A stretch of 7,898 nt of DNA from an uncultured bacterium (GTDB lineage Bacteria; Bacillota; Clostridia; Oscillospirales; Ruminococcaceae). Below, in pieces: positions 1 to 7,898 of the stretch. Position 1 is the stretch's first letter. Each line of letters begins with the position of its first letter. The position numbers and the translations under genes were made by a program. The stretch lies in the NCBI GenBank assembly GCA_905215965.1, contig CAJMSD010000026.1, positions 1 to 7,898 on the forward strand, given 5' to 3'. The notes below the pieces were generated by a model that was given only the letters and a program-made list of their open reading frames with translations, searched no databases and was not told the origin of the DNA.

Positions 1-202
<202 letters not shown>

Positions 203-258
203 AAAAGAAGTAAGGGTTGTTTTACTGTTCAGTTACCAAAACAAAGTAACATAATTTT

Positions 259-375
259 TTTGGTGGCGATGCGCTTAGGGGAAACACCCGTTCCCATCCC
301 GAACACGATGGTTAAGACCTAAGCGGCCGAAAATACTATATTGGTAACGGTATGGAAAGATAGGTGGCTGCCAAA
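259..375 (+). rRNA. rrf: 5S ribosomal RNA, located inside the 16S-23S spacer
   Basis: This is a complete 5S rRNA of about 117 nt. Helix I closes between TTTGGTGGC (259-267) and GCTGCCAAA (367-375), with two G-U pairs. Conserved internal blocks include CCCGTTCCCATCCCGAACAC and the loop/helix IV-V part GGTAACGGTATGGAAAGATAGG. It lies about 60 nt after 16S and only 5 nt before tRNA-Ile. The usual bacterial place for 5S is after 23S, and none is present there before the operon terminator, so this is the only 5S of the operon in view. Ends are good to within 1-2 nt. Confidence 0.94.
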
Positions 376-380
376 TTTAT

Positions 381-454
<74 letters not shown>

Positions 455-484
455 CTACCTTAATAGATATGTGAAATCTATTAT

Positions 485-557
485 GGGGGTATAGCTCAGT
501 TGGGAGAGCACCTGCCTTGCAAGCAGGGGGTCACGAGTTCGAATCTCGTTATCTCCA
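485..557 (+). tRNA. tRNA-Ala, anticodon TGC
   Basis: This is a full cloverleaf. The acceptor is GGGGGTA (485-491) with TATCTCC (550-556), including two G-U pairs, and discriminator A557. The D-arm carries GCTCAGTTGGGAGAGC. The anticodon stem CCTGC/GCAGG encloses CTTGCAA, with TGC at 518-520. The T-loop is a normal TTCGAAT. CCA is not encoded (CTG follows the discriminator). It lies 30 nt after tRNA-Ile and about 163 nt before 23S, the common Ile-Ala spacer pair. Confidence 0.96.
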
Positions 558-720
558 CTGGTCGAGAGACCAAAGAATTGTTCCTTGAAAACTGCATACT
601 GAAAATAAATTGATGAAATATCAAGACATCGAACCTGTTATTCTTAAGAGAATAACAAAAACAAACCAAAGCAATCGAAAGATTGAATAAGCCATCAGAC
701 ATAACGCTATATGTCGAGAT
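558..720 (+). other. tRNA-Ala to 23S spacer with leader hairpins
   Basis: This transcribed spacer has no gene. It holds the 5' half of the 23S processing helix (578-606). It also has a perfect 8-bp hairpin GTTATTCT/AGAATAAC with a TAAG loop (637-656), and a perfect 5-bp hairpin CAATC/GATTG capped by a GAAA tetraloop (672-685). The stretch GTTCCTTGAAAACTGCATA resembles the leader/antitermination sequences common in Firmicute rRNA spacers. That role is inferred. Confidence 0.6.
578..606 (+). other. 5' half of the 23S precursor processing helix
   Basis: Bases 579-606 pair with the trailer at 3653-3680 (mates in reverse order) over 28 positions. There are 27 pairs, four of them G-U, and one G-G mismatch at 587/3672. 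Such helices around 23S are substrates of RNase III or Mini-III during rRNA maturation in Firmicutes. The cleavage role is from family knowledge; the pairing is seen directly. Confidence 0.8.
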
Positions 721-3606
<2,886 letters not shown>

Positions 3607-3652
3607 AGACGGCTTATAGAGGTTGTTGGAAATGTTAAGATGTTTCAGAAAA

Positions 3653-3681
3653 GTTTTTAGTATGTGGTTTTGAAGGAACAT
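3653..3681 (+). other. 3' half of the 23S precursor processing helix
   Basis: This is the trailer partner of the leader segment at 578-606 and begins about 47 nt after the mature 23S end. The helix encloses 23S alone, leaving 5S and both tRNAs upstream and outside it. Weaker extra pairing is possible just inside (TGAAAT near 612 with GTTTCA near 3642). Confidence 0.8.
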
Positions 3682-3702
3682 AAAGAGAGATAATCTTTAG
3701 AT

Positions 3703-3744
3703 AATACCTATCGTAGAATAAATTCCTCGGTAGGTATTTTTTTT
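3703..3744 (+). terminator. Rho-independent terminator of the rRNA operon
   Basis: An 8-bp perfect stem AATACCTA (3703-3710) with TAGGTATT (3731-3738) runs into T-run 3737-3744 (8 T). The 20-nt loop region can form a small inner GAA/TTC pairing. It ends the + strand operon after 23S, confirming that no distal 5S or tRNA belongs to this operon. Confidence 0.88.
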
Positions 3745-3766
3745 ATATAACAGCAAAAATCGGTCG

Positions 3767-3810
3767 AAAAGATAGAGAATCCCACAGCTGTCATCCGTGA
3801 ATCTCTACCC
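3767..3810 (-). terminator. Second (distal) prfC terminator-like hairpin, repeat unit 1
   Basis: Read on the - strand, GGTAGAGA pairs with TCTCTATC (8 positions, one G-U), and TTTT follows at 3770-3767. The same bases on the + strand would give an A-C mismatch where the - strand RNA has a G-U pair, so the - strand RNA is the better fold. The T-run is short, so this hairpin is probably weaker than unit 2. The 40-bp body (3771-3810) shares both 10-bp ends with unit 2. Confidence 0.6.
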
Positions 3811-3873
3811 AAACAACGGAAATGTGCAAAAAAGGTAGAGAATTCCAAGCTCGCGGCCTAGAAATCTCTACCC
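3771..3873. repeat. Two 40-bp elements with shared inverted ends (terminator-type repeat pair)
   Basis: Unit 1 is 3771-3810 and unit 2 is 3834-3873, with a period of 63 bp. The first 10 bases differ only at one site (GATAGAGAAT versus GGTAGAGAAT) and the last 10 are identical (ATCTCTACCC). The 20-bp centres differ, sharing only short blocks such as CCA and AGCT. Each unit is preceded by an A-run on the + strand. No further copy is visible in the window. The pair could be a small mobile palindromic repeat family or a duplicated terminator. Confidence 0.75.
3828..3873 (-). terminator. Proximal prfC rho-independent terminator, repeat unit 2
   Basis: On the - strand, GGTAGAGA (3872-3865) pairs perfectly with TCTCTACC (3841-3834). 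After a T-T mismatch the stem continues with TTC/GAA, a T-G pair and AGGC/GCTT around loop CGCGA. Six T follow at once (3833-3828). That is about 16 paired positions and a T-run, lying 34 nt past the prfC stop. It is the clear candidate for ending prfC transcription, which converges on the rRNA operon. Confidence 0.82.
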
Positions 3874-3906
3874 AAATGGTGAATAACACCTTATCTACTC
3901 AATTTT

Positions 3907-5538
3907 TTATTTTGCAAAATCGTTAAGGATAAGACCTTTATTTCTGTCAAGCACCATTCCGATACTCCATTCATTTACAAATAAGAGGAGAGGACGGTCT
4001 TTAAGGTCTTTTATCTTCTTCATATCAGAAGTTCCGACAATCCTGTCAAGATCAATTTCTGTAGGATTTCCAATCCATCTGATATATTCATAAGGCAGAG
4101 TTTCAAGCCTTATTTCAACATTGTATTCCGATTCCAGACGATATTTTAGAACATCAAACTGGAGAACACCTACTACACCGACAATAATTTCTTCCATGCC
4201 AGTGTTATATTCCTGAAAAATCTGGATAGCACCTTCCTGTGCAATCTGGTTAATTCCCTTGATAAACTGTTTACGCTTCATGGTATCAATCTGACGGACT
4301 CTGGCAAAATGCTCAGGAGCAAAAGTCGGAATACCTTCAAAAGCAAATTTTTTATTGGAAAGTTCTAAGGTATCGCCGATTGAGAAAATACCTGGGTCAA
4401 ATACACCGATAATGTCGCCTGCATAAGCTTCTTCGATTATCTTACGCTCATCAGCCATTAACTGCTGTGGCTGGGAAAGCTTAACCTTACGTCCACCCTG
4501 CACATGATTAACTTCCATTCCGGATTCAAATTTTCCGGAGCAGATTCTCATAAATGCAATTCTGTCACGGTGGGCTTTGTTCATATTTGCCTGTATTTTA
4601 AATACAAATGCTGAAAAATCTTCAGTAAATGGATCAATAATCCCTTCGTTGGAATTACGAGGCAAAGGAGATGAGGTCATCTTAAGGAAATGCTTTAAGA
4701 AAGTCTCAACACCGAAGTTAGTTAAGGCAGAACCGAAAAATACGGGAGTAAGTGTACCGGCACTGACTTCATCCATATTAAATTCAGCACTTGCACCATC
4801 TAAAAGCTCAACATCTTCTATTAATTTATCCTTGAAATGGGTACCGATTTCCCCAATAAGCTCATCGGAATCAATGTGGAGGTCACGCTCGGCAACTTCC
4901 TTTTGTCCGTTCATTGCGGCTGTAAATGTAGACACTATTTTGGTGTTTCTGTCATATACACCTTTAAATTCTTTACCTGAACCGATAGGCCAGTTAATAG
5001 GACATGTTTTGATGCCGAGAATACTTTCTATCTCATCACAGAGTTCAAAAGGGTCATTGGCATCCCTGTCCATTTTATTAATAAAGGTAAAAATAGGGAT
5101 ATGACGCATTACACAGACCTTGAAAAGTTTGATTGTCTGCTTTTCAACACCTTTGGAACCATCTATAACCATTACCGCCGAATCGGCAGCCATGAGTGTA
5201 CGGTAGGTATCCTCTGAGAAGTCTTCATGACCCGGCGTATCAAGTATGTTAATACAATAATTATCATAGTTAAACTGTAATACTGAAGAGGTAACGGAAA
5301 TACCACGTTCCTTTTCAATTTCCATCCAATCCGAAACAGCATGCTTTGCTGTTTTTTTTCCTTTAACGGAACCTGCAAGATTAATGGCACCGCCATATAA
5401 AAGAAACTTTTCGGTTAATGTGGTTTTACCTGCATCCGGATGGGATATTATAGCGAATGTACGTCGCCTTTTAATTTCTTCATTTAAATTAGCCAATGTA
5501 ATTTCCTCGTTTTCATAGATATGACTGAATTGCTCCAT
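3907..5538 (-). CDS. prfC: Peptide chain release factor 3 (RF3)
   Basis: RF3 is a cytoplasmic translational GTPase of the EF-G family that recycles RF1/RF2 from the ribosome after peptide release. G-domain motifs counted from this ATG are the P-loop SHPDAGKT (32-39), the region around RGISVTSS (78-85, G2), DTPGHE (100-105, with the catalytic-type His104) and NKMD (154-157). Domain II and the RF3-specific C-terminal domain follow to residue 543. The start is uncertain. The ATG at 5538 has no good Shine-Dalgarno site. A TTG at 5496 (codon 15) has GAGG 8 nt upstream and gives 529 aa, the length I recall for E. coli RF3, starting right before the conserved N-terminus. I favour the TTG but list the longer frame. 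The gene is complete and monocistronic by appearance, with its own promoter and terminator. Confidence 0.97.
   Translation of the reverse strand: MEQFSHIYENEEITLANLNEEIKRRRTFAIISHPDAGKTTLTEKFLLYGGAINLAGSVKGKKTAKHAVSDWMEIEKERGISVTSSVLQFNYDNYCINILDTPGHEDFSEDTYRTLMAADSAVMVIDGSKGVEKQTIKLFKVCVMRHIPIFTFINKMDRDANDPFELCDEIESILGIKTCPINWPIGSGKEFKGVYDRNTKIVSTFTAAMNGQKEVAERDLHIDSDELIGEIGTHFKDKLIEDVELLDGASAEFNMDEVSAGTLTPVFFGSALTNFGVETFLKHFLKMTSSPLPRNSNEGIIDPFTEDFSAFVFKIQANMNKAHRDRIAFMRICSGKFESGMEVNHVQGGRKVKLSQPQQLMADERKIIEEAYAGDIIGVFDPGIFSIGDTLELSNKKFAFEGIPTFAPEHFARVRQIDTMKRKQFIKGINQIAQEGAIQIFQEYNTGMEEIIVGVVGVLQFDVLKYRLESEYNVEIRLETLPYEYIRWIGNPTEIDLDRIVGTSDMKKIKDLKDRPLLLFVNEWSIGMVLDRNKGLILNDFAK
5505..5508 (-). 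promoter_or_regulatory. Ribosome binding site supporting an internal TTG start of prfC
   Basis: On the - strand, GAGG (in CGAGGAAATTACA) sits 8 nt before TTG at 5496-5494. The upstream ATG at 5538-5536 is preceded by CAGAGATTGTGCAACA, with no comparable site. This decides for a 529-residue RF3. Confidence 0.6.
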
Positions 5539-5573
5539 TGTTGCACAATCTCTGCAATTCCCGAATACTTCGG

Positions 5574-5603
5574 ATTATAACATATAAGAAAGGGGAATTT
5601 CAA
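5574..5603 (-). promoter_or_regulatory. Probable sigma-A promoter of prfC (extended -10)
   Basis: On the - strand there is TTGAAA (5603-5598), an 18-nt spacer ending in TGT, and a perfect TATAAT (5579-5574). The TG one base upstream makes it an extended -10 element. Transcription would start near 5567-5568, leaving a leader of about 30 nt to the ATG or about 72 nt to the TTG. It lies between the HTH gene and prfC, so prfC need not depend on HTH transcription. Confidence 0.7.
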
Positions 5604-5625
5604 TAGTGACGGGGGAGAGTAACGA

Positions 5626-5823
5626 TTATTCCTCAATGAATACAACTATGTCAGAAATAGTACAATTAAGAATATTGCATATTTTTTCTGCGGTCAGCAT
5701 TGTAATATTCTGGTTATGCTTTAAGTTGTGGAGAGTACGGTTATCTATACCATGTTGTAAAAGGTAGTATGTTGAAATATGATTTTTATTTATAAAGTCA
5801 AAAAGTGGTTTGTAACTTAACAT
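5626..5823 (-). CDS. Small Cro/C1-type helix-turn-helix DNA-binding protein
   Basis: This 65-aa protein is essentially one XRE-family HTH domain. Residues about 17-38 (STYYLLQHGIDNRTLHNLKH) fit the recognition helix-turn-helix, and TAEKICNILNCTISDIVVFI (44-63) fits the closing helices typical of this small regulator family (like YozG or HTH_26 proteins). No effector domain is present. The start is supported by AGGAG (5835-5831) 7 nt before the ATG. Its stop is 87 nt upstream of the prfC start on the same strand, but prfC has its own promoter. It is transcribed divergently from the response regulator. Such proteins usually act as dimeric repressors, often of their own gene. The target is unknown; the dyads upstream (5863-5880 and 5896-5926) are candidates. 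Confidence 0.85.
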   Translation of the reverse strand: MLSYKPLFDFINKNHISTYYLLQHGIDNRTLHNLKHNQNITMLTAEKICNILNCTISDIVVFIEE

Positions 5824-5862
5824 ACTTCATCTCCTACTAAACGTAATAAAACAATGGTATTC

Positions 5863-5880
5863 CATATATTTAAGTATATG
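5863..5880. promoter_or_regulatory. Dyad symmetry upstream of the HTH gene, candidate operator
   Basis: CATATA (5863-5868) and TATATG (5875-5880) form a perfect 6-bp inverted repeat around TTTAAG, 40 bp before the HTH start codon. Its AT-rich sequence overlaps possible -10 elements for the HTH gene. An autoregulatory operator is an inference; AT-rich palindromes also arise by chance here. Confidence 0.35.
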
Positions 5881-5895
5881 TAATTTTTGGTAATT

Positions 5896-5926
5896 TAATA
5901 TTGTGAAAGTATTCACTACAATATTA
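5896..5926. promoter_or_regulatory. Strong inverted repeat in the divergent intergenic region
   Basis: AATATTGT (5897-5904) and ACAATATT (5918-5925) are perfect 8-bp inverted repeats, extended by T5896-A5926. Inside, GTGAA (5903-5907) and TTCAC (5912-5916) are also inverted around AGTA. The motif ATTGTGAAAG recurs once at 5936-5945. No T-run follows on either side, so it is not a terminator. It lies 73 bp upstream of the HTH start codon and 178 bp upstream of the response regulator, and looks like a regulator binding site. Confidence 0.45.
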
Positions 5927-6104
5927 GCGTGATAAATTGTGAAAGATACAATTAAAGGCAGAATATCGAGGCTTAACAGTAAACAGAAGAACAGGATTGC
6001 ATTTTGAATTAAATACGGATATTCCATTTTCAGGCAATATGTGGTATTGTCTACATGGAAGATTCGTATTTTTTTTTGACTATTGAAGTGGAATTAGGTA
6101 GGAT

Positions 6105-6485
6105 ATGCAAATTATGAAGACGATATTAGTAGTTGATGATGACAGCAGGATGTTAAAGCTTTTAAATATGTATCTGGCACCGGTTTATAAGGTATGTTCC
6201 GCAAAAGGCGGGAGCATAGCAATTGAATTTTTGAAAAATCATAAACCTGACCTGATTATTCTTGATTATAAGATGCCGGGATTAGACGGACCGGCAACTT
6301 TTGATATAATAAAAGGTATGGATGGATGCGATAAAATACCCGTGATATTCCTTACGGGAGTTACGAACAAACACCTTATTAAAGAGTGTATGGACAAGAA
6401 ACCGGCAGGGTATCTTGTCAAACCTGTGGCAAGGGAAGAACTTCTTGCAAAAGCCGGTGAGATTTTAGAAAAATTTATTGACTAA
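6105..6485 (+). CDS. Single-domain (CheY-like) response regulator receiver protein
   Basis: This 126-aa protein is a lone receiver domain. Visible residues are the acidic cluster D11-D12-D13, phospho-acceptor D54 in LIILDYKMPGLDG, switch T84 (IFLTG) and K106-P107 in YLVKPV with Y103. There is no output domain, so signalling must be through protein contacts or phosphotransfer with partners elsewhere; no histidine kinase is in the window. The start could instead be ATG at 6114 (M4), giving the common opening MKTILVVDDD. AGGT at 6096-6099 lies 5 nt before the first ATG and AGG at 6100-6102 is 11 nt before the second, so the choice is open. No hairpin terminator follows, and the end of the gene carries the -35 box of the thrS unit. 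Confidence 0.94.
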   Translation: MQIMKTILVVDDDSRMLKLLNMYLAPVYKVCSAKGGSIAIEFLKNHKPDLIILDYKMPGLDGPATFDIIKGMDGCDKIPVIFLTGVTNKHLIKECMDKKPAGYLVKPVAREELLAKAGEILEKFID

Positions 6486-6506
6486 TTTTTTTTATATGAT
6501 TATAAT
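6478..6506 (+). promoter_or_regulatory. Sigma-A promoter of the T-box/thrS unit
   Basis: TTGACT (6478-6483), a 17-nt spacer and TATAAT (6501-6506) give 11 of 12 consensus bases at ideal spacing. Transcription should start near 6513. The -35 box overlaps the last codons and stop of the response regulator gene. Confidence 0.88.
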
Positions 6507-6512
6507 TAACGC

Positions 6513-6731
6513 ATATAGATAAAACGTTGATGAGACGAGTAGCATAATATGAAGTGTCAGAGAGAAGCCGGGTGGTGTGAGGCTTTACGGATGTTATGTG
6601 AAGACTACCTCGGAGTGGCACCAATCCTGCCCGGTGATTCCGTTATAATCATAAGAGATGCCTGTGTTAAGGCGAACCTTGGGTGGAACCGCGATAATTA
6701 TTGCCCCTTGCATTTAGCAAGGGGTTTTTTT
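6513..6731 (+). promoter_or_regulatory. T-box leader, threonine-responsive, controlling the small membrane gene and thrS
   Basis: This leader RNA senses uncharged tRNA-Thr. Stem I shows GATGAGA near 6529, CATAAT/GTTATG pairing (6543-6548 with 6593-6598), an AGAGA bulge and the apical hairpin AAGCC/GGCTT. After GTGAAG come two threonine codons, ACT (6604-6606) and ACC (6607-6609), one of which is the specifier. Stem III is GCCT/AGGC (6660-6673). The T-box sequence GGGTGGAACCGCG (6681-6693) has the TGGA bulge (6684-6687), which would pair with UCCA of a U73 tRNA-Thr. The leader ends in a terminator (6704-6731) whose 5' arm can pair with GGG before the bulge in the antiterminator form. Uncharged tRNA-Thr stabilises that form and allows readthrough. 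An open frame across this leader is a shadow. Confidence 0.95.
6704..6731 (+). terminator. Regulated terminator of the T-box leader
   Basis: A perfect 8-bp stem CCCCTTGC (6704-6711) / GCAAGGGG (6717-6724) with loop ATTTA is followed by seven T (6725-6731). It should stop transcription when tRNA-Thr is charged. It may also be the only terminator for transcripts reading through from the response regulator gene. Confidence 0.93.
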
Positions 6732-6789
6732 GTATAACACAGGCACAAAAAGCGCATTATACATATTAGTATCTAAGGAGGCAATTTTT

Positions 6790-7014
6790 ATGAGCAAAAT
6801 CAAAGAAGGAACCAAAAAAGTAGCAGAGCTTATCGAAGCAGAACAGACAAGAACCAACAAAGAGTTAATCATTGCAGCCGCAGTATGTACTTTTGTCGGA
6901 ATAATAATCGGATTTTTTATTGGAAAAACAACCACCAGCAAAAATACTGTAAAGAAATACAATCAGTGTTTTTCATATGATTTTGGTGATGAAGAAGAGA
7001 AAGAAGAGGCATAG
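6790..7014 (+). CDS. Small single-span membrane protein of unknown function, in the T-box/thrS operon
   Basis: I do not recognise the family. The ATG at 6790 is supported by AAGGAGG (6775-6781) 8 nt upstream. The product is 74 aa: a basic/amphipathic N-terminus (1-25), one hydrophobic segment (about 26-45) and a polar, then strongly acidic tail (DEEEKEEA end). The membrane segment carries G37-I-I-I-G41-F-F-I-G45, a GxxxGxxxG glycine zipper that often drives helix packing. Eight of 74 residues are threonine, four of them just after the membrane segment. There is no cleavable signal-peptide pattern. The stop is 2 nt before the thrS start, whose ribosome binding site lies inside this gene, so translation is probably coupled. 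It should be induced with ThrRS in threonine shortage. A role linked to threonine uptake or the synthetase is only a guess. Confidence 0.82.
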   Translation: MSKIKEGTKKVAELIEAEQTRTNKELIIAAAVCTFVGIIIGFFIGKTTTSKNTVKKYNQCFSYDFGDEEEKEEA

Positions 7015-7016
7015 AA

Positions 7017-7898
7017 ATGATAGTAACATTAAAAGATGGCTCTAAGAAAGAGTACAGTGAAGCAATGTCGGTAATCGATATTGCGAAAGATATCAGTGAA
7101 GGACTTGCAAGAGCAGCCTGTGCAGTAGAGATCAATGGAGAAGTCAAAGATTTAAGAACCGTCGTAGACAGTGACTGCGAAATGAACATTTTAACAGCAA
7201 AGGACAGTGAAGGACTTCGTACGGTACGCCATACCTGTTCCCATGTGTTAGCAGAAGCAGTAAAAAGACTGTTCCCAAATGTAAAATTAGCAATTGGACC
7301 GTCTATTGACGAGGGATTTTATTATGATTTTGAATCCGAGCCGTTTTCGAGAGAAGATTTAGATAACTTAGAAAAAGAAATGAAAAAAATCATCAAAGAA
7401 GGCAATCGTTTGGAAAAATTTACACTTCCAAGAGAAGAAGCCATTGCATTGATGAAAGAAAAAGAGGAACCATATAAGGTAGAACTGATTGAAGATTTAC
7501 CGGAAGATGCGGAAATTTCTTTTTATAAACAGGGCGAGGGATTTACCGACCTTTGTGCAGGACCGCATCTGATGAATACCAAGGGAATCAAAGCATACAA
7601 ACTGATTTCCTCTTCCATGGCATACTGGAGAGGCGATTCCAACAAAGCACAGCTTCAGCGTATCTATGGAACAGCATTTGCGACAAAAGATGAACTGAAT
7701 GCTTATTTAGAGCATTTAGAGGATATCAAAAAACGTGACCACAACAAATTAGGACGCGAGATGGAATTATTTACTACTGTCGATGTGATCGGGCAGGGAC
7801 TTCCACTTATTATGCCAAAAGGTGTCCGTATGATTCAGACATTACAGCGTTGGATTGAAGATTTAGAGGACAATGAGTGGGGATATATCCGTACAAAG
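7017..7898 (+). CDS. thrS: Threonyl-tRNA synthetase, N-terminal part (runs off the window)
   Basis: ThrRS charges tRNA-Thr with threonine in the cytoplasm. The first 294 codons are present. Residues 1-~61 form the TGS domain. The second domain is the editing (SAD) domain with HTCSH (H72, H76) and CAGPH (C180, H184), matching the canonical metal/editing site that removes serine from mischarged tRNA. The linker and the start of the class II catalytic domain (MELFTTVDVIGQGLPLIMPKG, 249-269) follow, and the frame stays open to the last base. The start ATG at 7017 has AAGAGG (7004-7009) 7 nt upstream, inside the preceding gene. The T-box upstream with threonine specifier agrees with this identity. 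The zinc-binding catalytic core and anticodon domain lie beyond the edge. Confidence 0.98.
   Translation, partial: MIVTLKDGSKKEYSEAMSVIDIAKDISEGLARAACAVEINGEVKDLRTVVDSDCEMNILTAKDSEGLRTVRHTCSHVLAEAVKRLFPNVKLAIGPSIDEGFYYDFESEPFSREDLDNLEKEMKKIIKEGNRLEKFTLPREEAIALMKEKEEPYKVELIEDLPEDAEISFYKQGEGFTDLCAGPHLMNTKGIKAYKLISSSMAYWRGDSNKAQLQRIYGTAFATKDELNAYLEHLEDIKKRDHNKLGREMELFTTVDVIGQGLPLIMPKGVRMIQTLQRWIEDLEDNEWGYIRTK

Larger units (their letters stand above)
5824..6104. other. Divergent intergenic region
   Basis: This 281-bp AT-rich gap separates the HTH gene from the response regulator gene. It holds the two dyads annotated separately. A possible extended -10 TGGTATTGT (6042-6050) could serve the response regulator. 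A T-run (6069-6077) is followed by TTGACT (6076-6081), 17 nt before TAGGAT at 6099-6104; the latter pair would start transcription almost at the start codon and is doubtful. A 66-codon frame on the - strand (5827-6027) has no ribosome binding site and is not called. Confidence 0.4.

Noticed and set aside
232..261. Hairpin GTTAC/GTAAC followed by a T-run before 5S, resembling a terminator
   Set aside because: The stem is only 5 bp with a 9-nt loop, and the T-run runs into the 5S 5' strand. rRNA transcription must pass it. It is more likely spacer structure.
3771..3873. The two 40-bp units as a short CRISPR array
   Set aside because: The constant part is at both ends of each unit with a variable centre and inverted symmetry, the gap differs from a repeat-spacer layout, and no cas gene is present.
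4577..5104. 175-codon + strand frame
   Set aside because: It is antisense to the conserved G-domain and domain II of prfC and has no recognisable features. It is a shadow of the RF3 codons.
5172..5396. 74-codon - strand frame
   Set aside because: It is in another frame inside the GTPase domain of prfC, whose own frame is unbroken.
5827..6027. 66-codon hydrophobic - strand frame ending just before the HTH gene
   Set aside because: There is no ribosome binding site before its ATG, the composition follows the AT-rich spacer, and it covers the dyad symmetries. A real small membrane protein cannot be fully excluded, but support is lacking.
6471..6493. A/T inverted repeat plus T-run at the end of the response regulator gene as a terminator
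   Set aside because: The pairing is only A-T and too weak for a rho-independent terminator. The same bases form the -35 box and spacer of a near-consensus promoter.
6549..6737. 62-codon + strand frame
   Set aside because: It coincides with the T-box RNA, including the T-box sequence and terminator stem; the structure explains the sequence.
6714..7189. Two - strand frames (6714-6962 and 6917-7189)
   Set aside because: They are antisense to the small membrane gene and thrS, without ribosome binding sites of their own that I can support.

Overview
The window looks like chromosomal DNA from a low-GC Firmicute, most probably a Lachnospiraceae (Clostridium cluster XIVa) member. The basis is the signature of the 16S 3' end, 5S and 23S, T-box control of a synthetase gene, strong AGGAGG-type ribosome binding sites and AT-rich spacers. 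The family assignment is from recognition, not from a search.

Bases 1-3606 are the end of an rRNA operon on the + strand: the last ~200 nt of 16S, then 5S, tRNA-Ile(GAT), tRNA-Ala(TGC) and a complete 23S. The 5S lies in the 16S-23S spacer, and no second 5S follows the 23S before a rho-independent terminator (3703-3744). A long leader/trailer helix (578-606 with 3653-3681) brackets the 23S alone. The tRNA-Ile carries C instead of T at the nearly invariant position 55.

Bases 3745-3906 separate the rRNA operon from the convergent prfC. They hold two 40-bp elements with shared ends and different centres. Read from the prfC strand, both are hairpins followed by a T-run, so they look like tandem prfC terminators made from one repeat family.

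Bases 3907-5823 carry two - strand genes: prfC (release factor 3, with its own probable extended -10 promoter) and, upstream of it, a 65-aa Cro/C1-type DNA-binding protein. A 281-bp AT-rich divergent region with two clear dyad symmetries follows. Next is a + strand single-domain CheY-like response regulator (6105-6485).

Bases 6478-7898 are a threonine-responsive transcription unit: a near-consensus sigma-A promoter whose -35 box lies in the end of the response regulator gene, a T-box leader with threonine specifier and terminator, a 74-aa single-span membrane protein of unknown function, and thrS, which runs off the right edge. The small membrane protein sits between the T-box and thrS and is 2 nt from the thrS start, so it should be induced with ThrRS when threonyl-tRNA is uncharged. 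This is the most interesting association here. I do not see a complete undescribed defence or mobile system in this window.
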